Assembly (NCBI GenBank): GCA_050743625.1
Contig: JBOGED010000283.1
Coordinates: forward strand, 1-12,172
DNA length: 12,172 nucleotides
Source of the DNA: JBOGED01 sp050743625
GTDB lineage: Bacteria > Actinomycetota > Nitriliruptoria > Euzebyales > Egibacteraceae
Reading direction: 5' to 3'
The translations under genes and the position numbers were made by a program. Numbering within the stretch: position 1 is the first letter of the stretch; each line of letters opens with the position of its first letter. This document shows positions 1-6,013 of the stretch, one piece after another. Under the pieces are notes generated by a model. It did no database searches and was not told where the DNA came from. It saw nothing but the letters and a program-made list of their open reading frames with translations.

Positions 1-310
1 GGTCATAGCCGAGCAGCTCGCCGCCGTCGAGCACGACCGCGCCTGCTGCCGGTTCGAGCGCGGTCACGCGGGTGTCGGTCCGCAGCTCGATCGCCTGCTC
101 GTCATAGAAGTCGGCGTCATGGACGTACACGGTGTCGCGGTCGGTCCTGCCCGCCAGGTAGCCCTTGGACAGCGGCGGCCGCTCGTAAGGTCGCTCGGCC
201 TCGTCGCCAAGCAGGATCACGGTTCCGTCGAAGCCCTCCGCTCGCAGCGTCTCCGCGGCCTTTGCGCCGGCCAGGCTGGCTCCGACGATGACGAAGGTTG
301 GTCTGGTCAT
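1..310 (-). CDS. FAD-dependent NAD(P)H oxidoreductase (ferredoxin/rubredoxin reductase type), N-terminal part
   Basis: This is the first 103 codons of a gene that runs off the left edge. The start is ATG at 310, with an AGGGAAA-type ribosome-binding site a few bases before it. The protein opens with a Rossmann beta strand and a GASLAG dinucleotide-binding loop (residues 10-15), followed by a conserved ERPYERPPLSKGYL stretch. That pattern is typical of flavoprotein reductases that pass electrons from NAD(P)H through FAD to ferredoxin or rubredoxin, also called the AIF/BphA4-like family. The NAD(P)-binding and C-terminal domains lie outside the window. It is 78 bp downstream of the doxX-like gene on the same strand and may share its promoter. 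The electron acceptor cannot be told from this fragment. Confidence 0.85.
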   Translation of the reverse strand, partial: MTRPTFVIVGASLAGAKAAETLRAEGFDGTVILLGDEAERPYERPPLSKGYLAGRTDRDTVYVHDADFYDEQAIELRTDTRVTALEPAAGAVVLDGGELLGYD

Positions 311-388
311 CACGTTTCCCTAATGGTTGAGGCGGGGGGCCGCTCGGACCCGCCGTCCGGTACGGGACGGCGGGAGTGCGCAGATGGT

Positions 389-853
389 TCAGGCGGTCGG
401 CCATGCCGGTGTGAAGGCGGTGGCCAGGCGGGCCAGGGTGAGGGCTGCGAGCAGGAGCCCGAAGTCGCGCAGCGCGATGTCGTAGAAGCCGGGGGCGGTC
501 AGAAGGTTGAGGATGATCCCGGCCAGCCAGCCCGCGACCAGGTACCCGCCCCACCGGGGTCGGACGGCGACGACCAGCCCGGCCACGATCTCGATGACGC
601 CGACGGCGTACATCGCCTGCTGGGCGGTGCCGGGCACGATGTCGTTGATCCACGGGGCTAGGTAGCGATCCCAGTCGACGAGCAGATTCGCGAACTTGTC
701 CAGCCCGAACAGGATCGGCGCTGCCGTGAAGGCCAGGCGCAGAAGCCAGAACGCCTGGTACACGGGGTTCTGCGGGCGGGCCTGTTCGGCCCTGCTCGTC
801 CAGGGCGTCGCCCCCGGAGACGTCGCGGATCCGGCGCGTGCGGTCGTTGCCAT
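389..853 (-). CDS. DoxX-like integral membrane protein
   Basis: The product is 154 aa with about four hydrophobic segments, near residues 35-55, 75-97, 100-118 and 125-145. It has the general pattern of the DoxX/DoxD superfamily: a first helix with LRLAFTAAPILFGLDKF, and a later GGYLVAGWLAGIILNLL segment. DoxX-type proteins are small membrane proteins linked to thiosulfate or thiol redox metabolism, but most members have no defined role. I chose ATG 853 over an upstream start because a strong GATCTGGAGG ribosome-binding site sits about 7 bases before it. The gene precedes the flavoprotein reductase on the same strand and diverges from a SufR-like regulator, so the three may form one redox-controlled locus. 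Confidence 0.75.
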   Translation of the reverse strand: MATTARAGSATSPGATPWTSRAEQARPQNPVYQAFWLLRLAFTAAPILFGLDKFANLLVDWDRYLAPWINDIVPGTAQQAMYAVGVIEIVAGLVVAVRPRWGGYLVAGWLAGIILNLLTAPGFYDIALRDFGLLLAALTLARLATAFTPAWPTA

Positions 854-868
854 GTGATTGCCTCCAGA

Positions 869-937
869 TCTAACGGACACTAGAATCGACTTTAGAAGCC
901 CGAGCAGGTTTCGTCAACCAGATTCTCTTTTAGAGCC
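869..937. promoter_or_regulatory. candidate operator with TAGA half-sites between divergent genes
   Basis: TCTA at 869-872, TAGA at 881-884 and TAGA at 893-896 are spaced by exactly 12 bp. A near-repeat, TTTAGAAGCC (891-900) and TTTTAGAGCC (928-937), follows 37 bp apart. The cluster covers the -10 region of the doxX promoter and lies upstream of the SufR-like regulator. This is the natural place for the regulator to bind, but no binding motif is known for this protein. Confidence 0.35.
889..917 (-). promoter_or_regulatory. sigma70-like promoter of the doxX-like gene
   Basis: Read on the minus strand, TTGACG (912-917) and TAAAGT (889-894) are separated by exactly 17 bp, a good match to a housekeeping -35/-10 pair. 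The predicted transcription start is near 882, which leaves a leader of about 28 nt with GGAGG before the ATG at 853. TAGA-type half-sites overlap and flank the -10 element, so repression by the divergent regulator is plausible. Confidence 0.6.
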
Positions 938-973
938 GCAACCCTGCAGGACTCACCGCGCATCGGAGCCATC

Positions 974-1702
974 GTGAACCAGGACGACCTCGACCAGCGC
1001 CTTGCAGGCGTTGCCGCCCTCGGCGACCCCGTTCGCCGCGCCCTGTACCGTTACGTGGTCGCTCAACCGCAGGCCGTGAGTCGCAACCAGGCGGCCGAGG
1101 GAGCGGGCGTGGCACGCCACGTCGCAAAGTTCCACCTGGACAAGCTGGCCGACGACGGGCTGCTCGAGGTCGACTACGCTCGCCCGCCAGGGCGGCGAGG
1201 TCCCGGCGCCGGACGACCGGCCAAGCGCTACCGACGGGCGGCGCGCGAGCTGGCGGTGAGCCTGCCCGAGCGTCGCTACGACCTCGCCGGGCGGCTGCTA
1301 GCCGCAGCCGTCACCCGCTCCCAGCGAGACGGCGTCCCGGTGAACGACGCGCTGAGGCAAGCAGCGAGGGAAGTAGGGCGTGCCATCGGCACCCAAGTCC
1401 AAGAGCGTGCCGGTTCACGGCCAAGTCGTGCCACTGTGCTCGCCGCCGCCCGCGACGTGCTCGACGAGCACGGCTACGAGCCACGGGCCGACGGGCACGG
1501 GCTGACACTGATCAATTGCCCGTTCCACGCCCTCGCACAGGAATACACCGAGCTGGTCTGTGGCATGAACCTGGACCTCATGCGCGGCCTCGTCGCCGTC
1601 CTCGACAGCTCCGGGCTCACAGCCGTACTCCAGCCAACCCCGGGCCGCTGCTGCGTCCAGCTCCGCGGCCCTGTCGGACTGGTAGCACCAGCCGCCGAAT
1701 AA
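974..1702 (+). CDS. SufR-like winged-helix regulator with candidate Fe-S cysteines
   Basis: The product is a 242-aa transcriptional regulator. Residues 10-70 form an ArsR/DeoR-like winged helix (LGDPVRRALYRYVV..., VARHVAKFHLDKLADDGLLEV). A GRPAKRY element (80-86), frequent in SufR-type proteins, follows it. The C-terminal half carries C182, C196, C226 and C227. The C-x13-C-x29-C spacing is close to that of the three cysteines binding a [4Fe-4S] cluster in cyanobacterial SufR. The start is GTG 974, preceded by GGAG at 965-968. It diverges from the doxX-like gene, so it probably controls that gene and itself in response to redox state or Fe-S status. The family is clear; the cluster and the target are inferred. 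It need not control suf genes, none of which are visible here. Confidence 0.75.
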   Translation: MNQDDLDQRLAGVAALGDPVRRALYRYVVAQPQAVSRNQAAEGAGVARHVAKFHLDKLADDGLLEVDYARPPGRRGPGAGRPAKRYRRAARELAVSLPERRYDLAGRLLAAAVTRSQRDGVPVNDALRQAAREVGRAIGTQVQERAGSRPSRATVLAAARDVLDEHGYEPRADGHGLTLINCPFHALAQEYTELVCGMNLDLMRGLVAVLDSSGLTAVLQPTPGRCCVQLRGPVGLVAPAAE

Positions 1703-1788
1703 CCCGCGGCGGGCTATGTCATGTCTGCCCCCGCAGCCGAAGCGCTCCACCGAGACAACTCGGAGGGCCGAAAGGGAACGGAAGAGCC

Positions 1789-2115
1789 GTGTTTGAAGTC
1801 CTGGGCATCGTCGGAATCGGAATCTCGGTGGCGGCCTACGTGCCGCAGGTGATCCACCTCTGGATAGCGCACTGCTCTGCAGGAGTAAGCAGCCCCGCCT
1901 GGACGATGTGGCTTGCCAGCGGCTTGCTCGTCGGCGCACTCGCCCTGCATCGCCAGGACCCCGTCTTCATCGCGCTCCAAGTCAGCAGTCTCACGTCGGC
2001 CACCGTGATCCTGTTCCTGGCACGGCGATACCGAGGCCAGGCATGCGCAACTCACGCTCGCCTGGTTCCCTGCGGCCCGCCCGCAGCGGCCGGCCGTGAC
2101 GGTGCCAGGGCCTGA
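1789..2115 (+). CDS. PQ-loop / SemiSWEET-like small membrane protein
   Basis: The product is 108 aa with three predicted transmembrane segments, near residues 4-27, 36-54 and 58-79. The first helix ends in the AAYVPQVIHLW motif, with Pro19-Gln20 forming the PQ loop that marks the SWEET/SemiSWEET and PQ-loop repeat families. Three helices is the usual size of one half-transporter, which works as a dimer. The substrate is unknown; bacterial SemiSWEETs move sugars. GTG 1789 is preceded by a purine-rich AAAGGGAACGGAAGAG stretch. The tail after residue 84 is unstructured and rich in Ala, Arg and Pro. It follows the regulator gene by 86 bp on the same strand and may be cotranscribed with it. Confidence 0.65.
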   Translation: MFEVLGIVGIGISVAAYVPQVIHLWIAHCSAGVSSPAWTMWLASGLLVGALALHRQDPVFIALQVSSLTSATVILFLARRYRGQACATHARLVPCGPPAAAGRDGARA

Positions 2116-2213
2116 TGCACGGGGTCGCCGACCACTCAGGCTCCGATCCCTCAGACGGAGCGGAACGCCATGATGAGTGCGATACCGCGAGGGACGACGA
2201 CCAGCTATCCCCT

Positions 2214-2240
2214 CGTCGCTGCACCATTGGCGCAGCGACG
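2214..2240 (+). terminator. 9-bp stem-loop between the PQ-loop gene and the first three-domain regulator
   Basis: CGTCGCTGC (2214-2222) pairs perfectly with GCAGCGACG (2232-2240) around a 9-nt loop, followed by the loosely T-rich CTTCACGCTTCCGTTTAT. A smaller stem (GCTCCG 2140-2145 with CGGAGC 2156-2161) lies upstream. It could be a terminator for the PQ-loop gene or an RNA structure in the leader of the next gene. The T tract is weak. Confidence 0.35.
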
Positions 2241-2349
2241 CTTCACGCTTCCGTTTATCCTTGAAGCTCGGCTTGAGGCCCAGCCAGGGAGACCGTGATT
2301 CGCTCGATCTCGCTGGCACAAGCCAGCTGGCGTGACTGGAGAGGGTTGC

Positions 2350-3483
2350 ATGGAACACTTGACGAGCGGCGTCGGGGTCGTCGATGACCTGATCGAGGGC
2401 GTGCGGGTCGGGGACAACCTGGTCGTGCAGACCGCGGGGCAGGTTCCCTCCGACTACTTCGTGAGGCGCTTCGTCGCCGCGGTCGGCAGCCGGCGTCTGG
2501 TGATCGTCGATGTGACTGGCCAAGAGGCGGACTGGAAGCCGCCTGCTGGCGAGGTGCTCGACTGGTCCGTGCTAAGCCTTGACGACGCGCGCACTTCCCT
2601 GGATCGGGCGGACCGGAGAGCCGGCGAAGCCGCCGCGTTCGTGTTCGACTCGTTGACCGCGGTGCAGGACCGCTGGGGCCCGCAGGCGGCGCTGGACCTG
2701 TTTCTATGGGCGTGCCCACGGCTGTACGGGCGGCAGAGCGTGGCGTTGTGGCTGCTCGACCGCGATCGGCACGACGCCGCCTTTCTGTCCCGGCTGACCG
2801 AGATCACGCAGGTCGTCATCAACGTCCGCTACGACAGCGGCGGGCTAGAGCTGGCGGTGGCCAAGGCCGATGGCCGGGCCCGGACGGTGGTTGGCCGCAA
2901 GGTCCGCGCCCGCTTCAGTAACGGGGAGCTAGTCAGCGGCGGCCCGGTCGTCGAAGAGCGCGAGCGTCTCGGCGCGCTCGTGCGCGCGCTCCGGACGACC
3001 CGGGGGCTGGGACAGGCTGAGCTTGCGCGTCGCGTCGGGATCAGCCCCTCGGCACTGTCGCAGGTCGAACGGGGGGTGCGGGGCCTGTCCGCCGAGAACT
3101 TGATGCGTGTCTGGGAAGCGTTGGGCATCCCCTTTGGGCCGGACGACCCGCTGTCACGCGGCTACCGCATCGCCCGCCGCGGGGGACAGCACACAACCAG
3201 CCTGGCTGCAGGCGTGACCGGCGAGAGGCTGGTCCACGACACGGTCGCGGGAAGTGTCTGGAGAGTGACAGTCGATCCTCGTGCATCCGGTCGGCAGCCG
3301 CTGTTCACAGTCAAAGGTACCGAGATCGTCTGGGTGTTGCGCGGTGTGCTCGACGTAGAGGTGGCCGGACACGCCGAGACGTTGCAGGAGGGCGACGCCC
3401 TGGTCATCACCGGCGCAATGCTGAGTGCCTGGGGCAACCCCGCCGAGAGCTTCGCACAGCTGGTCTGGTTCGTGGCCCGGTAA
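2350..3483 (+). CDS. KaiC/RecA-like pseudo-ATPase + XRE helix-turn-helix + cupin-like regulator (copy 1)
   Basis: The product is 377 aa with three domains. Residues 1-190 resemble a KaiC/RAD55-type RecA fold: a GVGVVDDLIEG...GDNLVV opening and a Walker B-like AFVFDS (D100, S101). Where Walker A (GxxGxGKT) should be there is TAGQVPSDY, with no GK[ST], so ATP hydrolysis is unlikely. Residues 206-262 are an XRE/Cro-type helix-turn-helix (GQAELARRVGISPSALSQVE). Residues 305-377 look like a small cupin (GTEIVWVLRGVLDVEVAG...LQEGDALVI), but the usual metal-binding histidines are absent. ATG 2350 is chosen for the GGAGAGGG ribosome-binding site at 2338-2345. The protein is the same length and order as the gene at 7187. 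It is probably a DNA-binding sensor; ligand and targets are unknown. Confidence 0.8.
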   Translation: MEHLTSGVGVVDDLIEGVRVGDNLVVQTAGQVPSDYFVRRFVAAVGSRRLVIVDVTGQEADWKPPAGEVLDWSVLSLDDARTSLDRADRRAGEAAAFVFDSLTAVQDRWGPQAALDLFLWACPRLYGRQSVALWLLDRDRHDAAFLSRLTEITQVVINVRYDSGGLELAVAKADGRARTVVGRKVRARFSNGELVSGGPVVEERERLGALVRALRTTRGLGQAELARRVGISPSALSQVERGVRGLSAENLMRVWEALGIPFGPDDPLSRGYRIARRGGQHTTSLAAGVTGERLVHDTVAGSVWRVTVDPRASGRQPLFTVKGTEIVWVLRGVLDVEVAGHAETLQEGDALVITGAMLSAWGNPAESFAQLVWFVAR

Positions 3484-3489
3484 CCCTGG

Positions 3490-3503
3490 AACCCCGGGGG
3501 GTT
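3490..3503 (+). terminator. weak GC-rich stem after copy 1
   Basis: AACCCC (3490-3495) pairs with GGGGTT (3498-3503) just after the stop codon at 3483. The loop is very short and no T run follows, so this is only a possible transcription stop. Confidence 0.2.
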
Positions 3504-3543
3504 GCCGCTTCACGTATGACCGCTAAGCTTAAAGCAAGGCTTC

Positions 3544-3687
3544 ATGTCCGGAGTTCGTACCGCGTGGCGAGGCGCCAGCAAGCTGAGGATCACGTCCGCA
3601 GACCTGAGCCTCATGCCGACCGTACGCCTCCACCGGCGTGAAGCGCTGTTCGGACCCTCGCCTATGGCCAGCGATCCCGTGAGATAG
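3544..3687 (+). CDS. possible 47-codon leader ORF upstream of the CBS-BON gene
   Basis: An ATG at 3544 follows an AAGG element by 4 nt and opens a 47-codon frame. The frame ends at a TAG (3685-3687) lying within the TAGGAAG that serves as the ribosome-binding site of the CBS-BON gene, 9 nt before its GTG. The peptide is basic, with an RLHRREALFG segment, and matches no family I recognise. The position would suit a leader peptide or translational coupling, but the frame may be chance in GC-rich DNA. Confidence 0.25.
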   Translation: MSGVRTAWRGASKLRITSADLSLMPTVRLHRREALFGPSPMASDPVR

Positions 3688-3696
3688 GAAGCCCCT

Positions 3697-4374
3697 GTGC
3701 CCGGTCCCTCCGCATCGGCCACCTCGCCTCGATCAGGCGCCCTGACCGTGGCTGACATCATGACCCGCGAGCCGGTGGCGTTCAGCCCTGACATGCCGCT
3801 GCGTGCCGCAGCGAAATTGCTGTTCGAGGCCGACTTCAGCGGTGCTCCCGTAGTCGACGACGCAGGAGAGCTGGTCGGGGTGCTCAGCGAGCATGATCTG
3901 CTCGAGAAGGAGGCCCACCCCCGCTACGGACTGCGGCGAGGCGTCATGGAATCTCATCGCCGCCACGATGCCTCGACCGTCGGCGAGGTCTGCAGCCGGC
4001 CTGCGCTTACCATCGCCCCCGACGCGTCCGTGCACAACGTCGCGCGCCAGCTCATCGACCGGCGTGTGACGCGCTTGATCGTCGTCGACAGCGGGCGCGT
4101 CGTCGTGGGAATCGTCACCCGCCACGACGTCCTGCGCTCGCTGACGCGCCCGGACGCCGAGCTCCGCGCCGCGGTCGGCGCCGTACTTGCGGAGGCTGGC
4201 GAGCCCGACGTCGAGCCGAATGTCGAGTCGGGTGTCGTGACGCTGGAAGGCAAGGCGCAACGGCGTAGCCGCGTACCCGCCATCGTCCGGAGAGCGGCCG
4301 ACATCGACGGTGTCATCACCGTGCACGAGCGGCTCGGCTGGCGAACGGACGACGTCGGCTTGCCTCAGCTGTAG
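3697..4374 (+). CDS. CBS-CBS-BON domain protein
   Basis: The product is 225 aa. Two CBS motifs form a Bateman module: residues 17-70 (VADIMTREPVAFSPDMPL...FSGAPVVDDAGELVGVLSEHDLL) and 94-150 (VGEVCSRPALTIAPDASV...RRVTRLIVVDSGRVVGIVTRHDVL). A BON domain follows at about 155-215 (VTLEGKA...DIDGVITVHERL). CBS pairs bind adenosine nucleotides and sense energy status; BON domains are thought to bind lipids or other macromolecules. Proteins of this layout are common in actinobacteria, often near stress and hypoxia genes. There is no signal peptide or membrane segment, so it should be cytoplasmic. GTG 3697 follows a TAGGAAG ribosome-binding site. The individual role is unknown. Confidence 0.85.
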   Translation: MPGPSASATSPRSGALTVADIMTREPVAFSPDMPLRAAAKLLFEADFSGAPVVDDAGELVGVLSEHDLLEKEAHPRYGLRRGVMESHRRHDASTVGEVCSRPALTIAPDASVHNVARQLIDRRVTRLIVVDSGRVVVGIVTRHDVLRSLTRPDAELRAAVGAVLAEAGEPDVEPNVESGVVTLEGKAQRRSRVPAIVRRAADIDGVITVHERLGWRTDDVGLPQL

Positions 4375-4409
4375 TGGAGCCAGCCGGATCTCGTTGTCGC
4401 AGGACGGGC

Positions 4410-4441
4410 CCGCACCGCACCGGCGCGACGGTGACCAGCTC
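4410..4441. repeat. 32-bp exact repeat, copy A
   Basis: The 32 bases here recur without mismatch at 6207-6238 in the same orientation. Read on the minus strand, both copies can encode ELVTVAPVR. Neither copy lies in a gene I can support. They are probably remnants of one ancestral sequence copied to both places. Confidence 0.8.
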
Positions 4442-4512
4442 ACGAGTAGCGCCGACACCCTCGAGGTCGGGCATCCGAACGTCCATCAGGACGACATCGG
4501 GAAAGAGCCGCC
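4442..4512 (-). pseudogene. remnant of a response-regulator receiver domain
   Basis: Read on the minus strand from about 4512 down to 4442, the translation is FPDVVLMDVRMPDLEGVGAT followed by REL. This is the phospho-acceptor strand and following loop of a NarL/LuxR-type receiver domain, with the acceptor Asp in LMD. Nothing recognisable precedes it: the sequence switches at 4512/4513 to a fragment of another gene on the opposite strand. Downstream, the Thr/Ser and Lys positions and the DNA-binding domain are missing. It is therefore a short broken piece, not a working gene. Confidence 0.6.
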
Positions 4513-4602
4513 GATACCCTGCACGCCGCCCGCGTGCCTATCGGCGGATGGCGCAACATCCTGACCGAACCCGCCAGCCTGTTCTGGATCCTCCGGGACT
4601 GA
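4513..4602 (+). pseudogene. 3'-end fragment of a third KaiC-HTH-cupin gene
   Basis: These 90 bases match 8231-8320, the last 29 codons and stop of the second three-domain gene, at 85 of 90 positions. They encode DTLHAARVPIGGWRN... through ...LFWILRD and a TGA in the same frame. Only the end of the cupin-like domain remains, and similarity continues weakly for about 10 bases past the stop. The upstream edge is abrupt and abuts the receiver-domain remnant. It looks like what is left of a duplicated copy after deletion or recombination. Confidence 0.85.
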
Positions 4603-4607
4603 AAGGC

Positions 4608-4624
4608 GGGGCCCCGCTGGCCCC
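4608..4624 (+). terminator. GC-rich hairpin after the gene fragment
   Basis: GGGGCC (4608-4613) pairs perfectly with GGCCCC (4619-4624) around the loop CCGCT, right after the TGA of the fragment. The second three-domain gene has a weaker hairpin at the equivalent place (GGACC 8327-8331 with GGTCC 8338-8342). It was probably the terminator of the lost copy. It lacks a T run. Confidence 0.4.
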
Positions 4625-4731
4625 ACCGGTCAGGATTCTGGTCAGGGGATCGCCGGAGGCGAGGCTTGGGGGACCTCCGCGCCACGCCTTACGAACACTC
4701 GGCGAGGCTGTTACCAGCAGCGAGTTCCGGA

Positions 4732-4763
4732 TTGACATTTCGTTAGGAGTCCTAAAGACTAAT
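4732..4763 (+). promoter_or_regulatory. marR-protoglobin promoter with TTAG-N5-CTAA operator
   Basis: A perfect -35 hexamer TTGACA (4732-4737) is followed by the perfect palindrome TTAGGAGTCCTAA (4743-4755), which covers the spacer and runs into the -10 region (TAAAGACTAAT, 4753-4763). The palindrome is close to the SlyA consensus TTAGCAAGCTAA of the MarR family, so autoregulation by the downstream MarR protein is likely. The -10 is imperfect and its exact position is uncertain. A start of transcription at 4765-4770 would give an almost leaderless mRNA, which fits the absence of a ribosome-binding site before ATG 4770. Confidence 0.65.
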
Positions 4764-4769
4764 GCGGCC

Positions 4770-5435
4770 ATGGAGCCAGTTGACCTGCGGTTCGGCTCGA
4801 CCTCGGGCCGGCTGACCGCAGGCATCGCAAAGATCAGCTTGGTGATCAGGCACGAAGCCTGGCAGCGCGCCGGCGATCAGGGCCTGACCCCGACACAGGC
4901 CCAAGTCCTTGGGCTGCTCGCGTCCCGGCCACCGGGCGTGCGGCTGGGCGCCGTGGCGGATGAGCTCGCTGTCACCGCGCCCACCGCGAGCGACGCAGCG
5001 TCGGCACTGCAGCGCAAGGGCTTGGTCCAGCGCCGTCCGGTGGACGGCGACCGTCGCGGCGTCGCGCTCGCGCTCACGCCACAGGGGCGGGCGGCCGCAG
5101 AGCAGGCAGCCGAGTGGCCGGACCTGCTCCTCGATGTTGTTCGGACGTTGAGCACCGACGAGCAAGGGACCCTTTTGCGGATCCTCGTGAAGATCATCCG
5201 GCAGCTGCAAGAGTCCGGGCGCATCCCCGTCGGGCGGATGTGCAGCGGCTGCCAGTTCTTCCAACCCCACGCCTACGACGACGCCCGGCGGCCGCACCAC
5301 TGCGCATTCGTCGACGCTCCGTTCGGCGACCCGGAGCTGCAGCTGGACTGCGCCGACCATCAACCGGTTCCAGCTGACCACGGCATCGCGCTGTGGGAGC
5401 GGTTCCTCACCCAAGGAGGCACGCCATGTCCGTGA
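4770..5435 (+). CDS. MarR-family regulator with a Cys/His-rich C-terminal extension
   Basis: The product is 221 aa. Residues 15-148 form a MarR winged helix: recognition region LGAVADELAVTAPTASDAAS (59-78) and wing VDGDRRGVALALTPQGR (91-107). After the last dimerisation helix there is an extension of about 65 residues with C158-x2-C161, H167, H176, H177, C178, C194 and H197, a probable metal site (zinc, or iron for redox or gas sensing). Similar tails occur in some MarR proteins, but their role is not established to my knowledge. ATG 4770 is the only sensible start; it lacks a ribosome-binding site and may be leaderless. The 3' end overlaps the protoglobin start by 10 bp, so the two are probably translated together. 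Confidence 0.8.
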   Translation: MEPVDLRFGSTSGRLTAGIAKISLVIRHEAWQRAGDQGLTPTQAQVLGLLASRPPGVRLGAVADELAVTAPTASDAASALQRKGLVQRRPVDGDRRGVALALTPQGRAAAEQAAEWPDLLLDVVRTLSTDEQGTLLRILVKIIRQLQESGRIPVGRMCSGCQFFQPHAYDDARRPHHCAFVDAPFGDPELQLDCADHQPVPADHGIALWERFLTQGGTPCP

Positions 5436-6013
5436 GCATCCCCGGCTACACCTACGGCACCGACGCCGTAGCAGCCTCGCCGCTGACCCTGGAGGACTTC
5501 GAGAAGCTGAAGGCCACCGTGCTGTTCGGCGACGACGACGTCGCCGCGCTGCGCCAATCCCGTGACGTGCTCGCCGACCAGGTCGAGGACATCCTCGACG
5601 TCTGGTACGGCTTCGTCGGCGCCACGCCACACCTGCTGGCCTACTTCACCGGCCCCGACGGCGACCCGATCGGCGAGTATCTCAGCGCCGTCCGCGCCCG
5701 CTTCGGCCAGTGGATCCTCGACACTGCGGAGGCGCAGTACGACCAGACCTGGCTGGACTATCAGCACGAGATCGGGCTGCGCCACCACCGCAGCAAGAAA
5801 AACGACACCGACGGGGTCGATTCGGTCGAGCAGATCCCCATGCGTTACGTGATCGCACTGCTCTATCCGATCACCGCAACCCTGAGCCCGTTCCTCGCCA
5901 AGAAGGGCCACAGCGCCGACGAGGTCGACCGCATGCACCAGGCCTGGATCAAGTCGGTCCTATTGCAGGTCATCCTGTGGAGCCGACCCTACACCCGCGA
6001 CCACGACTTCTAG
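5426..6013 (+). CDS. protoglobin (single-domain heme globin)
   Basis: The product is 195 aa, the same length I recall for Methanosarcina acetivorans protoglobin. The key residues fall at the same numbers: proximal heme ligand His120 (YQHEIGLRHHRSKKNDTD), and distal-side Trp60, Tyr61 and Phe93. The C-terminal LYPITATLSPFLAKKGH segment and W-S-x-P-Y ending also fit the family. Protoglobins bind O2, CO and NO in the cytoplasm and may sense or detoxify these gases. ATG 5426 follows a strong AAGGAGG (5413-5419) placed inside the end of marR; the genes overlap by 10 bp and form one operon. No signalling domain is fused, so the Cys/His-rich MarR protein is the obvious regulatory partner. Confidence 0.92.
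   Translation: MSVSIPGYTYGTDAVAASPLTLEDFEKLKATVLFGDDDVAALRQSRDVLADQVEDILDVWYGFVGATPHLLAYFTGPDGDPIGEYLSAVRARFGQWILDTAEAQYDQTWLDYQHEIGLRHHRSKKNDTDGVDSVEQIPMRYVIALLYPITATLSPFLAKKGHSADEVDRMHQAWIKSVLLQVILWSRPYTRDHDF

Larger units (their letters stand above)
4375..4769. other. 395-bp stretch of gene debris plus the marR promoter
   Basis: No intact gene is seen between the CBS-BON stop and the marR start. In order it holds copy A of the 32-bp repeat, a receiver-domain remnant on the minus strand, the 3' fragment of a three-domain regulator gene on the plus strand, a perfect GC hairpin, about 100 bp with nothing recognised, and the marR promoter with its palindrome. An open frame spans the stretch and continues into marR, but its translation is rich in Arg and Pro and looks like chance. 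Confidence 0.7.

Noticed and set aside
2170..2298. 42-codon frame starting at ATG 2170.
   Set aside because: It spans the 9-bp stem-loop, has no recognisable features, and its GGAG is only moderately placed; more likely noncoding.
3733..4458. 241-aa minus-strand frame opposite the CBS-BON gene.
   Set aside because: It is the antisense shadow of clear CBS and BON domains.
4374..4769. Long N-terminal extension of the MarR reading frame, giving 353 aa.
   Set aside because: The added sequence crosses two gene remnants and a promoter in the wrong frame and has Arg/Pro-rich chance composition; MarR homology begins after ATG 4770.
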